Origin: Meconema thalassinum
Taxonomy: Eukaryota > Arthropoda > Insecta > Orthoptera > Tettigoniidae
Assembly: GCA_946902985.2 (NCBI GenBank)
Contig: OX336392.1
Span: 466,390,693 to 466,454,692, forward strand
DNA: 64,000 bases
Direction of reading: 5' to 3'
In this document: positions 10,227 through 21,213 of the stretch, piece after piece
Numbering within the stretch: position 1 is the stretch's first letter
Layout of the letters: each line of letters opens with the position of its first letter
Notes under the pieces: generated by a model
Seen by the model: the letters and a program-made list of their open reading frames with translations, nothing else
Told to the model about the DNA's origin: nothing
Database searches by the model: none
Translations under genes and position numbers: made by a program

Positions 10227-13200
10227 ATGGCACTGTTACAGTGGAATTGTAACAGTTATGACAGGCATTTGACAGAGCTCCGTCAGCTTATTGCCCAATA
10301 CGCAGCGAGTATAGTCTGCCTACAGGAAACAAACCTCAGACCTGATCACGAGACTGTTCTGAGAGGTTTCCGACTATACTCTAAAGAGCGACAAGACGCC
10401 GCCCGGGCTTCCGGGGGCGTTTGTACCTTCGTTCGCTCTGACTGCTATAGTGAGGAGTTTCCACTCGACACTCCTCTGGAAGCTATTGCAGTTCGCGTGT
10501 CCTTGCCTGCTATGACAACTGTATGTAACGTGTACCTTCGACCGTACCAGCCCCTTGATATTAATGACGTCTTTGATCTTGTTGATCAACTTCCAGTCCC
10601 TTTCCTACTCGTGGGTGATTTCAACTCTCATCACCCCCACTGGGGATCACCATCTTCCTGCCCCAGAGGAAGGGACGTGGAGGGCTTAATTCAAGGGATG
10701 GATTTAAGTCTATTAAATACAGGGGAAGCTACACATTTTAGCTTAGCGCACGGCACGTACTCACACATTGACTTGAGTGTGTGTAGCCGTGCGCTGGTCC
10801 CCCTATTTGGTTGGAATGTACACGACGACCTCTGTGACAGTGACCATTTCCCGATCGTTCTTACACTTCTGAACCAGAAGCCCGTGGAGTTCCCCAGTCG
10901 TTGGGTGCTTAAGCGGGCAAATTGGCCCTCGTTTCAAGAACGAGCTGTGTTCGTTGATCTTGGTTGAAGGAGCGTCGATGCCGAGGTACAGCACATCACC
11001 GATGTGCTTCTTGCTGCCGCCGAATAGTCCTTTCCATCCTTTTCTGGGACTCCTCGTCGCTAACTCGTCCCTTGGTGGACAGAGGATATTGCAGCGGCAA
11101 TAAGAGACCGTCGTCGAGCTCATAAGCACTACCGTCGGCGTCCAACCATGGCCAATTTGGTGGCGTTTAAGAAATTCTTATTCGCCAGAGTAAGAAACAA
11201 TCCTGGGAACGGTATGTGTCTCCTATTACGGCACATACCCCCTCCTCTCAAGTGTGGACTAAACTAAGACGCATTTCGGGAATTCAGACATCTTCTACTG
11301 TACCGGGAATTTGCATTGATAATGAATTGGTTACAGATCCTTATCACGTTGCAAACCATCTCGCCTCGTATTTTGCGGATATATCCGGTTCCGATAACTA
11401 TGACCCTGCCTTCGTGGCCCTGAAGCGCGATGCGGAACGTTTCCAGCTTAGTTTTGCTTCCTTTACGGAGTGGGAACTCCGCGGAGCGCTGGCGCTCTGC
11501 AGGGACACGTCTCCTGGCCCGGATAATATTCACAACCAGATGCTTAAACACCTTAACGATGAGAGCATTCGTTATTTGCTCAGGGTGTTTAATCGTATCT
11601 GGTTGGAAGGTGTGTTTCCAGCGCAATGGCAGGAATGTATCATTATACCGATCCTGAAGCCCGATAAGGATCCCAAATTGACAGGGAGTTACAGACCTAT
11701 TTGTCTCACTAACAGTCTGTGCAAGCTCTTTGAGAGGATGGTCAATCGGCGCCTGGTGTGGGTCCTGGAGAAACGGGGACTCCTGTCTGAATACCAGTGT
11801 GGTTTCAGGGCGTCTCGGTGTACCAACGACCATCTGGTACGCCTGGAGACCGCCATACGGGACGCTTTTCTCCGGAGTCAGCACCTAGTCGCTGTTTTCT
11901 TTGATCTCGAGAAGGCCTATGACACCACTTGGCGTTACGGCATCCTTTCTACCGTGCATCAATGGAAATTCCGAGGTAACTTGCCGGTATTTATTGCGAA
12001 TTTTCTGTCCCTTCGCCTGTTCCGTGTCCGAATAGGGGGGACATATTCGCAATATCATATACAGGAAAACGGAGTCCCACAAGGATCGGTGCTTAGCGTA
12101 ACATTATTTGCGATTGCCATAAACGGTATAGTCGCTGCTGCTGGTCCAGCAGTGGTACCGTCGCTATATGTAGACGACTTCGCCCTACATTATAGTGCGC
12201 AAAATACGGCGGTTGCTGAACGACAGCTACAACAAGCTATTCGGAGAGTGGAACGCTGGACACTGGAGCATGGCTTTCGATTCTCAACCGCTAAGTCCTC
12301 GGTTGTCCATTTCTGCCGAAAGCGCACCCTCCATCCAGATCCTGAGCTTTATCTGGGCAATGTAGCTTTGCCTGTTGTTGCTGCGTACCGGTTCCTTGGG
12401 CTCCTATTCGATCAGAAATTGAATTGGGAACCACACGTGCGGTGTTTGAAAACTGCCTGCGCTAAGAAACTCAACATGTTGCGGTTTCTTAGCGGCACAT
12501 CATGGGGGGTGGACCGCGCGGTGCTCCTGCGTTTTTATAAGTCACTGATTTTATCTAGGTTAGATTATGGCAGTGTAGTATATGGTTCGGCCCGTAAGTC
12601 AGTGCTTGTTAAACTGGACAGTGTCCACCACGGCGGTGTGAGGCTGGCGACGGGTGCCTTTCGGACAAGCCCAGTCGTCAGCTTGCTCGCCGAGGCTGGC
12701 GTACCTCCTTTACACCCGAGGCGCCAACAAGTACTGCTGACCTATGCTGCAACTATTCGACAGCTGCCACTTCATCCAAGCTATCCATGTTTGTTTTACA
12801 ATCCGAATCGCCGGCTGTATGATGTGCTCGCCCGAGCCACTCGGCCGGCGGGGATTCGCTTGGATGACTTATGCCGTCAGTTCCGATTTCCTTCTGTCTC
12901 CTGTATCGTCCGAGTACCTAGCAAGGCCCCTCCGTGGATGGTCTCTCGCCCTGATATCATCCTGGATCTGCACACCGGCCCCAAGTCGGACTCCTCCGTC
13001 CATCGGAGGCTGTTCCAGTCCGTGGTGACACGGTATCCGGGATCAGGGCTTGTATTCACGGACGGTTCGAGGGTAAACGAGAAAGTCGGCTGTGCATTTG
13101 TGGTTGAGGATCGTCGGTTTCTCTTTTCACTTCCCGAGGCCTGTAGCGTGTACACTGCGGAGCTCTATGCCATCTTAGAGGCTCTGCGGTACACGTTATC

Positions 13201-13852
13201 AGACGATCACCAGCACTTTCTTGTGTGTACCGACTCTCTGAGTGCGCTGCAGGCGATCGATGTGTGTTTCCCGAAGCACCCGTTGGTCCAGCGTGTGCAC
13301 GACCAGCTCGTCAGTTCGCGTAACGCTGGAACCGGGGTGACCTTTGTGTGGCTTCCTAGCCACATGGGTATTGCGGGAAACGAGCTTGCTGATCAGGCGG
13401 CGAGAGAGGCAGTCGCACTGCCCTCGCTACCGTATAAGGTGCCTGCTAGTGATGTGCGCTCTCAGTTGCGGCATTCGATCCTGTCGCATTGGGAAGAGGC
13501 ATGGCGTGCCACGCCTCCACCCAACAAACTGAGAGGCATCAAGGAGACAACGAAGGTGTGGAAATCTTCCTTCCGATTTCTCCGGAAGGAAGCTGTGGTA
13601 CTCTGTCGACTCCGGATCGGCCATGGGATTGCTACGCACTCCCACTTGCTAAAGAGAGAAGATCCTCCTGTGTGTACTTGCGGTGCCCACCTAACCGTGG
13701 CACACCTTCTCTTGGAGTGTGTGGATCTGGCCGATCTGCGAGGGACTCTTAAACTGCCTAATACCCTCTCCCTTATTCTCCGTGATGACGGGCCGACAGC
13801 TGACCTCGTCATCCGGTTCATGAGGGAGAGTGGTTACTTTTTTAAGTTTTAA
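10227..13852 (+). pseudogene. LINE ORF2: endonuclease, reverse transcriptase, RNase H
   Basis: From ATG 10227, an apurinic-type endonuclease domain (QWNCNSY, CLQETNLR, VGDFNSHHPHWG, SDHFPI) occupies 10227-10900. Reverse transcriptase follows from about 11400: GSYRPICLTNSLCKLFERM, FFDLEKAYDTTW, GVPQGSVLS and the active-site box LYVDDFA near 12166-12190. RNase H comes next (FTDGSR near 13056, TAELYAILEAL near 13155, CTDSLSAL, NELADQAARE near 13380). A cysteine-histidine motif PVCTCGAHLTVAHLLLEC near 13665-13720 ends the protein. Together these nick target DNA, copy the RNA at the nick and remove RNA. In-frame stops at 10965, 11028 and 11085 and a frameshift near 11200 break the link between endonuclease and polymerase. 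From 11216 the frame is open for 878 codons, so decay is recent. Confidence 0.92.
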
Positions 13853-14098
13853 TGTGTAGTTACGACTTTTAATTCTGGTTAAATCTGTTTTATGTTTTTT
13901 ATTGTGTTATGTCTTGTATTGTTCACTATGCCTTATTTGTTTTATCCTTTTTTTTACCATCCGCCTTTTATTCTTTTTATTCCAATAAGGCATAATTTTT
14001 GGGGCTCACTGTCTGTTTTATAAACACCATTTTCGCTTCATCCTTGGCAGTGAGTTGTTTTTATCTACATCCTTTCATTCCACGCCATTTCATTTCAT

Positions 14099-14154
14099 TA
14101 GGGGCCGATAACCTCGATGTAAGGCCCCTTAAAACAACAATTATCATCATCATT
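14099..14154 (+). other. LINE 3' tail stem-loop and ATC repeats
   Basis: AGGGGCC and GGCCCCT form a 7-bp stem around a 16-nt loop, followed by TTAAAACAACAATT and ATC repeats ending at the target duplication. The same module ends at least 16 other elements in the window (for example 2551, 8895, 9179, 16024, 16674, 21128, 25098, 26469, 31690, 35203, 39339). A shared 3' end is the known signature of reverse-transcriptase recognition in LINE/SINE pairs; here that role is inferred. Confidence 0.85.
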
Positions 14155-14166
14155 AATATTTAAGGG

Positions 14167-14500
14167 AGGGTGCAGTCTTGAATTGGGCAACTACAGGCCG
14201 GTTAGCCTTACGTCCTTCGTTTGTAAACAGATGGAGCATTTCATATGCGACTACTTGAGGGAACAGTGGGAAACATTATCATGGTTTAATGATAGGCAAC
14301 ATGGATTTCGGAAAGGTTACTCATGCGAGAGTCAGATGCTATCACTTTTTCAAGACATTAGCGAATCGTTAGACCATGGAGTTTCAGTCTACGCCGTGGT
14401 TATAGATTTTGCGAAGGCATTTGATGTCGTGCCGCATGACATGCTAGTCCATAAATTAGCTTCGACGAAGATTGATAGAAGAGTAATTTTATGGATCCAA
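14167..14500 (+). pseudogene. L2/CR1-like LINE, reverse transcriptase fragment 2
   Basis: Continues fragment 1 after the LINE insertion: LGNYRPVSLTSFVCKQMEHF, DRQHGFRKGYSCESQ and YAVVIDFAKAFDVVPHDML are reverse transcriptase blocks in the expected order. The frame stops where the next element begins at 14501. The bases tatggatccaa at 14490-14500 recur at 16731-16741, where the coding text resumes. Confidence 0.9.
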
Positions 14501-16730
14501 CCCCCCAGGGGCTCACATCTAGTGGGTTGTGGGTTGGCGACCACGGGGCCCCAGCTGAGTCCGGCATTGCTTCCACTTACTTGTGCCGGGCTCCTCTCTT
14601 TCTTCTTTCCTGTCGACCTTCCTTGGTCAACTCTTGTTCTCTTCCGACCCCGAGGGTATTAGGGTATCCGAGGCCTAGGGAGTCTCTTCCTTTCCCGCCT
14701 TAATTGGCCCTTGTCTCATCTTTCCTGATACCCTCCTTCTGTGAGGGGTCAGCCTTCTTGTTCTTTTCCTTTTACCTCCTGCCTTGTGCACAAGGCCCTT
14801 AAGGAGGCAGGTTGTATGTAGCCCCACCACTTCTGGTGTACCGTCGATAATGCTACACCCTCAGGGGCTCACGGCTGGTGAGTTCGGGCGTTGGCGACCC
14901 CGAGGGATTCCTGAGCTGGGTCCGTTTTTCCCTTTTGTCCCTTCCCTTTGGGGCGGACCTTCTCCTCTCTCCCCTCCCCTCTCCTCCCCTCTTTTCCTTC
15001 TATTTCCTTTTCTCTTTAAGATTCCCGCACTGTTTTTGTTACTCGAATCACCGTGTATCTAAATTCCCTTTTAGCGATTTTTAAGGCATTTTTGGTCTAT
15101 GTTGCATTTTGTAAGTTTTTTCGATCTAAATTACATCTCGCGATTGTTTTCAACCTCAATTGCATTTTGTAAAGATTGACAATCTAAATTGCTTTTTAGT
15201 AAGTCTTTCAATGCAGGTTGCGGGGCCTTTCAGTGAGTATTTTGAATTTCAATTGCATTTTGTAAGTATTTTCAACCAAAACCGCATTTCGCACGAATTT
15301 TGAATCTAAATTGCATTTTGTTTGGTGGGCATTTTGCACATATTTTCCCCCCAGGGGCTCACATCTTGTGGGCGTGGGTTGGCGACCACGGGGCCCCAGC
15401 TGAGTCCGGCATTGCTTCCACTTACTTGTGCCGGGCTCCTCTCTGTCTTCTTTCCTGTCGACCTCACTTGGTCAACTCTTGTTCTCTTCTGACCCCGACG
15501 GTATTAGGGTATCCGAGGCCTAGGGAGTCACTTCCTTTCCCGCCTTAATTGGCCCTTGTCTCATCTTTTCTGATTCCCTCCTTCTGCGAGGGGTCAGCCT
15601 TCTTTTTCTTTTCATGTTATCTCCTGCCTTCTGCTTAAGGCCCTCAAGGAGGCCGGGTGTATGTAGCCCCACCACTTTTGGTGCACCCTAGATAATGCTA
15701 CACCCTCAGGGGCTCACGGCTGGTGAGTTCGGGAGTTAGCGACCCCGAGGGATTCCTGAGCTGGGTCCGTTTTCCCTTTTTGTCCCTTACCTTTGGGGCG
15801 GACCCTCTCCTCTTTCACTTTCCTATCTGCCTTTCATGGCTCTCCTTCCTTCCAAGTCCCTCAATCCGCCTTCTTCGAGGGTTGAGGGCATTTCTTTTCC
15901 TCCTGTCCTTTATTTGCCTTATTCTCCTTTAGTTTCCCATTACTTCTTCTAGTATGTAGGTTAGTAGTTAGTTTTAGTTTTAAGTCCGCTTTTCATTTTC
16001 ATCTTCACGATCATCCAAACCATCAGGGGCCGATAACCTAGATGTTAGGCCCCTTAAAACAACAATTATCATCATCACCATCACATATTTTGATTCTCAA
16101 TTGCATTTTGTGGGTATTTTGAATCTAAATTACATTTTGTCAAGTATTTTCAATCTAAATTGCATTTTGTAAGTATTGTCAATCCACATGAGTCGTTAGA
16201 ATCACCGTACATTTTGTAAGCATTTTCAATTTCAATTGCATTTTGTAAGTATTTTGAATTTCGATTGCACTTTGTGAATAATTTGGATTGGAACTGGGAT
16301 AAGGCCTATTTCATTCTGAATTGCATTGTGTATTTTCAATTTCAATTGCATTTTGTAAGTATTTTGAACCTCAATTGCATTTTGTACGTATTTTCGATCT
16401 CATTTGCATTTTGTAAGTATTTTGAATTTCAGTTGCATTTTGTAAGTATTTCGACGCTACATTGCATTTTGTACGTATTTTGAACCTAGCCTTCATTTTT
16501 TGGGTATTTTTCAATCTATTCCTTTTGTGAATCTTTTCGTTCTAAATTCCCTTTTGTAAGAACATTTTGTGAGTCGTTTCAATCCGAGTTCATTTTTGTA
16601 AGTATTTTCCGTCTCACTTAATTTTCGTTCTGGTTTCCGTTTCATTATCATTTTCGCTATCACCCAGATCATTAGGGGCCGATAACCTAGATGTTAGGCC
16701 CCTTAAAACAACAATTATCATCATCATCAT
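14501..16730 (+). mobile_element. Type B LINE-tailed element, itself interrupted, in the L2-like LINE
   Basis: Same head, C/T-rich middle, AT-rich array and tail as the copy at 7472. The target duplication tatggatccaa is at 14490-14500 and 16731-16741. A complete type A element sits inside its AT-rich array (15347-16081). Outside that insertion it is very similar to the copy at 7472, so it can be used to verify the type B structure. Confidence 0.9.
15347..16081 (+). mobile_element. Type A LINE-tailed element nested in type B
   Basis: Full-length copy from CCCCCCAGGGGCTCACATCT to the ATC-rich tail. The duplication cacatatttt is at 15337-15346 and 16082-16091; the uninterrupted site is visible in the sister type B copy near 8300. 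This empty-site comparison within one window fixes both boundaries. Confidence 0.92.
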
Positions 16731-16741
16731 TATGGATCCAA

Positions 16742-17812
16742 GAATTTTTGACGGGTCGTTCCCAGAAAGTGAAAAGTCGAAGGCATATTCTCGGATGAAA
16801 TTACCGTAACGTCGGGTATCCCTCAGGGCAACGTAATCGGAACTTTGTTATTTTTGGCGTTTATAAATGACTTACCAAATGGGATTCGCAGTGACTGTCG
16901 ATTGTTTGCGGATGATTGTGTAATATATCGAAAGATACATGACTCACAAGACAATGCAGTGCTTCAAGAGGACCTGAACCTGGTCTATAAGTGGGCGATT
17001 GTAAATAAAATGAAAATAAACACAAGAAAATGTAGCCTCTTAAAAATAGGGAAAGTGCGAAGGCAGGATTTTCAATATAACATTGGCTCGGAAATACTTG
17101 TAGAAGAAGATTCTTGCAAATATTTGGGCGTTCACGTAAGGAATGATATGAAATGGAGTAGTCATGTAGGATGTGTAGTTTCAAAACCTTACAAATCCCT
17201 GCACTTTGTAATGAGGATATTAAAAGGAAGTAGTACCTCTGCTAAAGAATTAGGCTATTTGTCACTTGTAAGACCTATTCTGGAATATGCCTCGGCGGTT
17301 TGGGATCCATATCAAGTAGGGCTCATCAATGAGTTGGAAATGGTACAAAGAAAGGCCGCTAGATTTGTGCTCAGTGACGTTAATCCCAGGAGCAGTGTGA
17401 GCCGTATGTTAAAGAAACTTGGGTGGGAATCACTTGAGGCTAGGAGGATGAAATCTAGACTCTGCGCTATGTACAACACGTATACAAATCAACCAGCATG
17501 GGGTGAGCTTAGCAAACGATTGGGAAAGCCCACTTACATGGGTAGGAGCGATCATCCTTTCAAAGTTATGGTAAATATTCTTTTGTAAACCATGCCATTG
17601 ATAACTGGAACTCTCTACCTGCCGCAGTCTTAGAGCTTTTTTCCAAACATATAGGTGTGTTTAAGAAAAGAGTGACTATTTGTGTAAATACTCCAGTTTA
17701 ATTGTTGTATAATTGTTATTGAATTGTTATGTATAATTATTTATTTGTTATGTATATACAATTTGCCACCGGGGGACAAAACCCCCATTGCAAATAAATG
17801 AATGAATGAATG
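16742..17812 (+). pseudogene. L2/CR1-like LINE, reverse transcriptase fragment 3 and 3' end
   Basis: Resumes with SGIPQGNVIGTLLFLAFIND and the active-site box LFADDCVIYR (about 16897-16935), then the thumb (CKYLGVHVRNDMKW, RPILEYASAVWDPY). A one-base loss near 17568 shifts the frame; the C-terminal text NHAIDNWNSLPAAVLELFSK continues in the next frame to a stop near 17700. The 3' UTR has a small stem (GGGGG, loop ACAAAA, CCCCC; 17771-17786) and ends in TGAA-type repeats (aaataaatgaatgaatgaatga). Such a repeat tail is known from L2-like LINEs. Clade assignment is tentative, LINE identity is certain. Confidence 0.88.
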
Positions 17813-18673
17813 ACTCGACCATTCTTCTGCTCCAGTTGACGCAACTATTTCCATAAGCGATGTTCTTGCATCATCAAGTTTAAAAGTAACATTCTTTTCA
17901 GCTACATAATTTTTAACATGAGCCCAAATCATTTCGATAGGATTCAAGTCAGGGTGGTGCGGTGGTAGACGCAAGATCGTGTGTCCATAGGTAGCAATCA
18001 GTGTATCGATTTGATATGTCTTATAGCGTGGTTTATGGGATTTATTCAAAGCGTACAGTTGAGGTCTTATCATCTCTGTAGAAAATTGAATACCCTTATC
18101 GGTCAACCAATCCTGCATAACCGTTTTTCGGGAAGATGATGTGGGTGCACGCTCACATCGGACATTATGGTACGAGACATTGTCAATCACGACTACAGAA
18201 TTGGTTGGGAAATTGGGAATTAATTTCTCTGTCGGATATTTTTCGTAATTTCTATAGTTCATCTCATCGTGATAGTCCCCTGTTGTTTGGTTGGATTTGA
18301 AAACCAACAAAGCATTTGGAACGAAACCTGCATCGGAACCGGCATGTACCACTATTAATTTTTGCCCTTTCGAGATAGGTGACTCCAGTCCATGAAGAGA
18401 ACCGTCACTCCAAGCCCTTGGCTTAGTGTGCGAACTATGCAAATATGTCTCATCAGTGTAAACAGTAGGCCTACCCTGTTGTCGAGACCGCCTTATGCTC
18501 TGTAAGTACGGCATACGCAGGAGCCTTATGTCAGGCTTCTCCATAAGTATTCTACGCAAGTCTTCCGTCTTCCTCCATCGAACTATCTTGCTTAATGTTC
18601 GTACACTAGTAGTGGGGTACAGAGAGTCGCCCCCTACTTTCATATAAACTTTGCCGATATCTCCCGAATGCAT
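17813..18673 (-). pseudogene. IS630-Tc1-mariner transposase with DD82E spacing (Sailor-like), C-terminus cut off
   Basis: The minus frame from 18673 shows VYTDETYLHSSH (first Asp), VVVIDNVSYHN (second Asp) and LPPHHPDLNPIEMIWAHVK (Glu), the catalytic triad of the DDE_3 superfamily. Between the second Asp and the Glu I count 82 residues, against 34-41 in most Tc1/mariner enzymes. This matches the DD82E group I recall under the name Sailor. The frame then runs into the 3' end of the L2-like LINE, so the last residues of the open frame (from about HSFIHLF) are LINE-derived. The N-terminal DNA-binding domain is not visible upstream of 18673. It would cut and paste its own element, whose ends I could not find. 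Confidence 0.8.
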
Positions 18674-19408
18674 GATCGGATTTTAACGAACGAGGTGTTG
18701 TTGGCGTTGGGATGACGTCCTCTTTGCTAAGAATGTGTGTTGGTATTGAAAAAAAATGAAAATTGTTGGTTTTGAATTTGTCATTATTTTGGAAATGGTG
18801 AACCTTGTGAAAAAGTCTGTTTGACGTTAATGAAAGGTGGCTATGCCCTCCAGGTGGACAGCAAGTTTCAAGTGTGTAGGCCAAAAGAAAATGAATTTTG
18901 AAAAAAAAAAAAAACTATTTTGGAAACGGTGAACTTGACAAAAAGAAAAAGGTTTGTTTGTGATGAATGGTTGGTATTTACTCACTCTACCCGCACCATA
19001 AATTTGAAGTCGCTAGGTGAAAAACCTATGCACGTTTTACAGTTCTCTTGCAAGTCGCGTGTGTGCTTGAATACGCATGGCTATGTTGGAAAAAGGTTAG
19101 GTGGTGGGGGAGGACTAGGGTCGAGTGAGGGGTCGTTTAGATGGTATTTTTTCGCTCTATTTGATCTTGAGGTTATTTTTTTAAAATGGGTGGAATTTGG
19201 AAACGCAATTTGAGGTAAACGTGCGTTTTTAACATTTTGGAGATATTTAATAAAAGTGATAATGACGTGGTTGGTTGGTTCTTAAGTTTAGGGGCTGCGA
19301 CAACGCGGTCATGTAGCCCCGTGTACTTTGGGTGTGTGTAGAATCTGTCTGATAACCGGTGTTAATTGTGGATAATGACGTGTATTATGTTATTTTTTTG
19401 TATTGTCG
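18674..19408. other. No gene seen; short direct repeat and A-run
   Basis: This should contain the 5' side of the DD82E element. A direct repeat of about 35 bp (ATTTTGGAAATGGTGAAC near 18784, ATTTTGGAAACGGTGAAC near 18918) brackets an A-run at 18901-18914. A plus frame at 18920-19213 shows no recognisable domain. Confidence 0.4.
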
Positions 19409-19916
19409 TTTGTAAGTTGGTGGGCTTTTTAAATGATTATTTATAGATTAGTTATTAAAAATAATTAAAGAACCCAAAAACGAATAGGTCATCCGCTTTT
19501 TAGTATCTCGCTAACCAATAATCTGATTAAAACATATGGGGTGTCGTAGGACTCGTGGTGAACTCCCCTTTTCTATGGACGGGGTATATCCACCCCCAAA
19601 TAAAAACTACCCTTACCCGGGGTGAAATAGTAATTTTTTGTATGCATGCACACTTGGAGTGTGCTTTTGTAAGGGAGCGGGCTTTATAAATAATTATTTA
19701 TAGATGAGTTTTTTTAAATATTTATTAAGAACAAAAAAAACTAATAGGTCATCCGCTTTTTAGTATCTCGCTAACCAATAATCGGATATAATCATATGGG
19801 ATGTCGTAGGACTCGTGGTGAACTCCTCTTTTCTATGGACGAGGTATGTTCACCCCAAAATAAAAACTACCCTTACCCAGGGGTAAATAATTTTTTGTAT
19901 GTATGCACACCGACGG
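19409..19916. repeat. Two tandem copies of a unit of about 257-260 bp
   Basis: Marker AATAGGTCATCCGCTTTTTA starts at 19483 and again at 19743, period 260. The following text (TAGTATCTCGCTAACCAATA, GGACTCGTGGTGAACTCC) is repeated with few changes. No open frame is conserved. Confidence 0.85.
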
Positions 19917-19920
19917 CTTT

Positions 19921-20150
19921 TGTCAAAAGGGCCTAACTACACTTTTGTTAATATTTTCTGAACCCCTGATGGGATTTTGCCATAGGCAGCATCCTAGCCC
20001 TTGGGGTGACGCCCCGTTTTTGAAAGTATGAATCATTTTTTGTCAAAAGGGCCTAACTACACTTTTGTTAATATCTCGCAAACCAATCATGCTAGGGTCT
20101 TGTATGAGGGGTCCTAGCACTTGGGGCGACGTCCCCCTTTGGGGGGTGAA
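19921..20150. repeat. Two tandem copies of a 120-bp unit
   Basis: TGTCAAAAGGGCCTAACTAC starts at 19921 and at 20041, exactly 120 apart. The second half of each unit is less similar (CTAGCCCTTGGGGTGACGCC against CTAGCACTTGGGGCGACGTC). Different sequence from the preceding repeat. Confidence 0.8.
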
Positions 20151-20520
20151 ACTACCCCCAAAATTGAAAAATCAATATGTTGGGAACTAAGAACCCTGAA
20201 ATTAGGCGTGATAGCTTTTAAAATACATCTACATAGGCTTTTACCTCGATTGGTCATTTCACCCCTAAAACAGTAAATAGTCATGTTATGGGAAAAACGT
20301 GTTAAACACTTACAAATGATAAATGAACCTAAGATCTTTTGCTTTTGATGAAAAATAGCAGGGGGGGGGGGGGAACTACACCAAAATTGAAAAATTGATA
20401 CCTTGGAAACTGAGATCCGTAAAATTAGGTGTGATGGCTTAAACAATTGGTCATGACATAGGCTTTTACCTGGATAGATCATTTCACCCCTAAAACAGAA
20501 AATAGTGATTTTACAGGGGA
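20151..20520. repeat. Two tandem copies of a unit of about 222 bp
   Basis: The blocks CCAAAATTGAAAAATCAATA (about 20156) and CCAAAATTGAAAAATTGATA (about 20379) open two similar units; CATAGGCTTTTACCT and CATTTCACCCCTAAAACAG recur in both. A run of 13-14 G is at about 20361. This is the third independent duplication in 1.1 kb. Confidence 0.75.
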
Positions 20521-21126
20521 AGAGATATTAAACACCTCAAAAGCATATGCGTTTTGTGAAACCATGCTTTAATGGACGCGTGTATCGTGGATGATGGCTT
20601 GCTAATTATTCTTATTATTGTTAACTCTTGTTCTCTTCCGACCCCGACGGTATTAGGGTATCCGAGGCCTAGGGAGTCTTTTCCTTTCCCGCCTTAATTG
20701 GCCCTTGTCTCTTCTTTTCTGATTCCCTCCTTCTGCGAGGGGTCAGCCTTCTTTTTCTTTTCATGTTATCTCCTGCCTTCTGCTTAAGGCCCTCAAAGAG
20801 GCCAGGTGTATGTAGCCCCACCACTTTGGTGCACCCTAGATAATGCAACACCCTCAGGGGCTCACGGCTTGTGAGTTCGGGAGTTGGCGACCCCGAGGGA
20901 TTCCTGAGCTGGGTCCGTTTTCCCCCTTTTGTCCCTTACCTTTGGGGCGGACCCTCTCCTCTTTCACTTTTCTATCTGCCTTTCATGGCTCTCCTTCCAA
21001 GTCCCTCAATCCGCCTTCTTTGAGGGTTGAGGGCATTTCTTTTCCTACTGTCCTTTATTTGCCTTATTCTCCTTTAGTTTTCCATTTCTTCTTCTAGTAT
21101 GTAGGTTAGTAGTTAGTATTAGTTTT

Positions 21127-21180
21127 CAGGGGCCGATAACCTAGAATTTAGGCCCCTTAAAACAACAATTATCATCATCA
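21127..21180 (+). mobile_element. Tail-only insertion (54 bp)
   Basis: CAGGGGCCGATAACC through the ATC repeats sits in the middle of a type A body that otherwise continues on both sides (...ttagtatTAGTTTT before, GTTTTAGTTTTAAG after). Only the stem-loop tail was copied. The duplicated target is A/T-rich (agtttt) and its exact length is uncertain. Confidence 0.65.
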
Positions 21181-21213
21181 GTTTTAGTTTTAAGTTAGCT
21201 TTTTCATTTTCAT

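Larger units (their letters stand above)
6771..14154 (+). mobile_element. I-group LINE, near full length, inserted in the L2-like LINE
   Basis: Bounded by a 12-bp target duplication aatatttaaggg at 6759-6770 and 14155-14166. Without the nested insertion at 7472-9250 it is about 5.6 kb. Layout: 5' UTR 6771-7405, ORF1 from 7406, ORF2 10227-13852, 3' UTR ending in the stem-loop tail and ATC repeats. The 5' UTR holds two related blocks: 6780-6846 (CACCCACGGTATCCCCTGCC) and 6898-6965 (CATCCACGGTACTCCCTGCC). ORF2 combines endonuclease, reverse transcriptase and RNase H, which fits the I group (I, Nimb, LOA and relatives); the exact clade is not assigned. ORF2 carries stops and a frameshift, so the copy is dead. 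Its tail is shared with all type A and B elements of the window. Confidence 0.9.

Noticed and set aside
18920..19213. 97-codon plus-strand frame as a gene
   Set aside because: No domain, low-complexity composition, and position in transposon-derived DNA.
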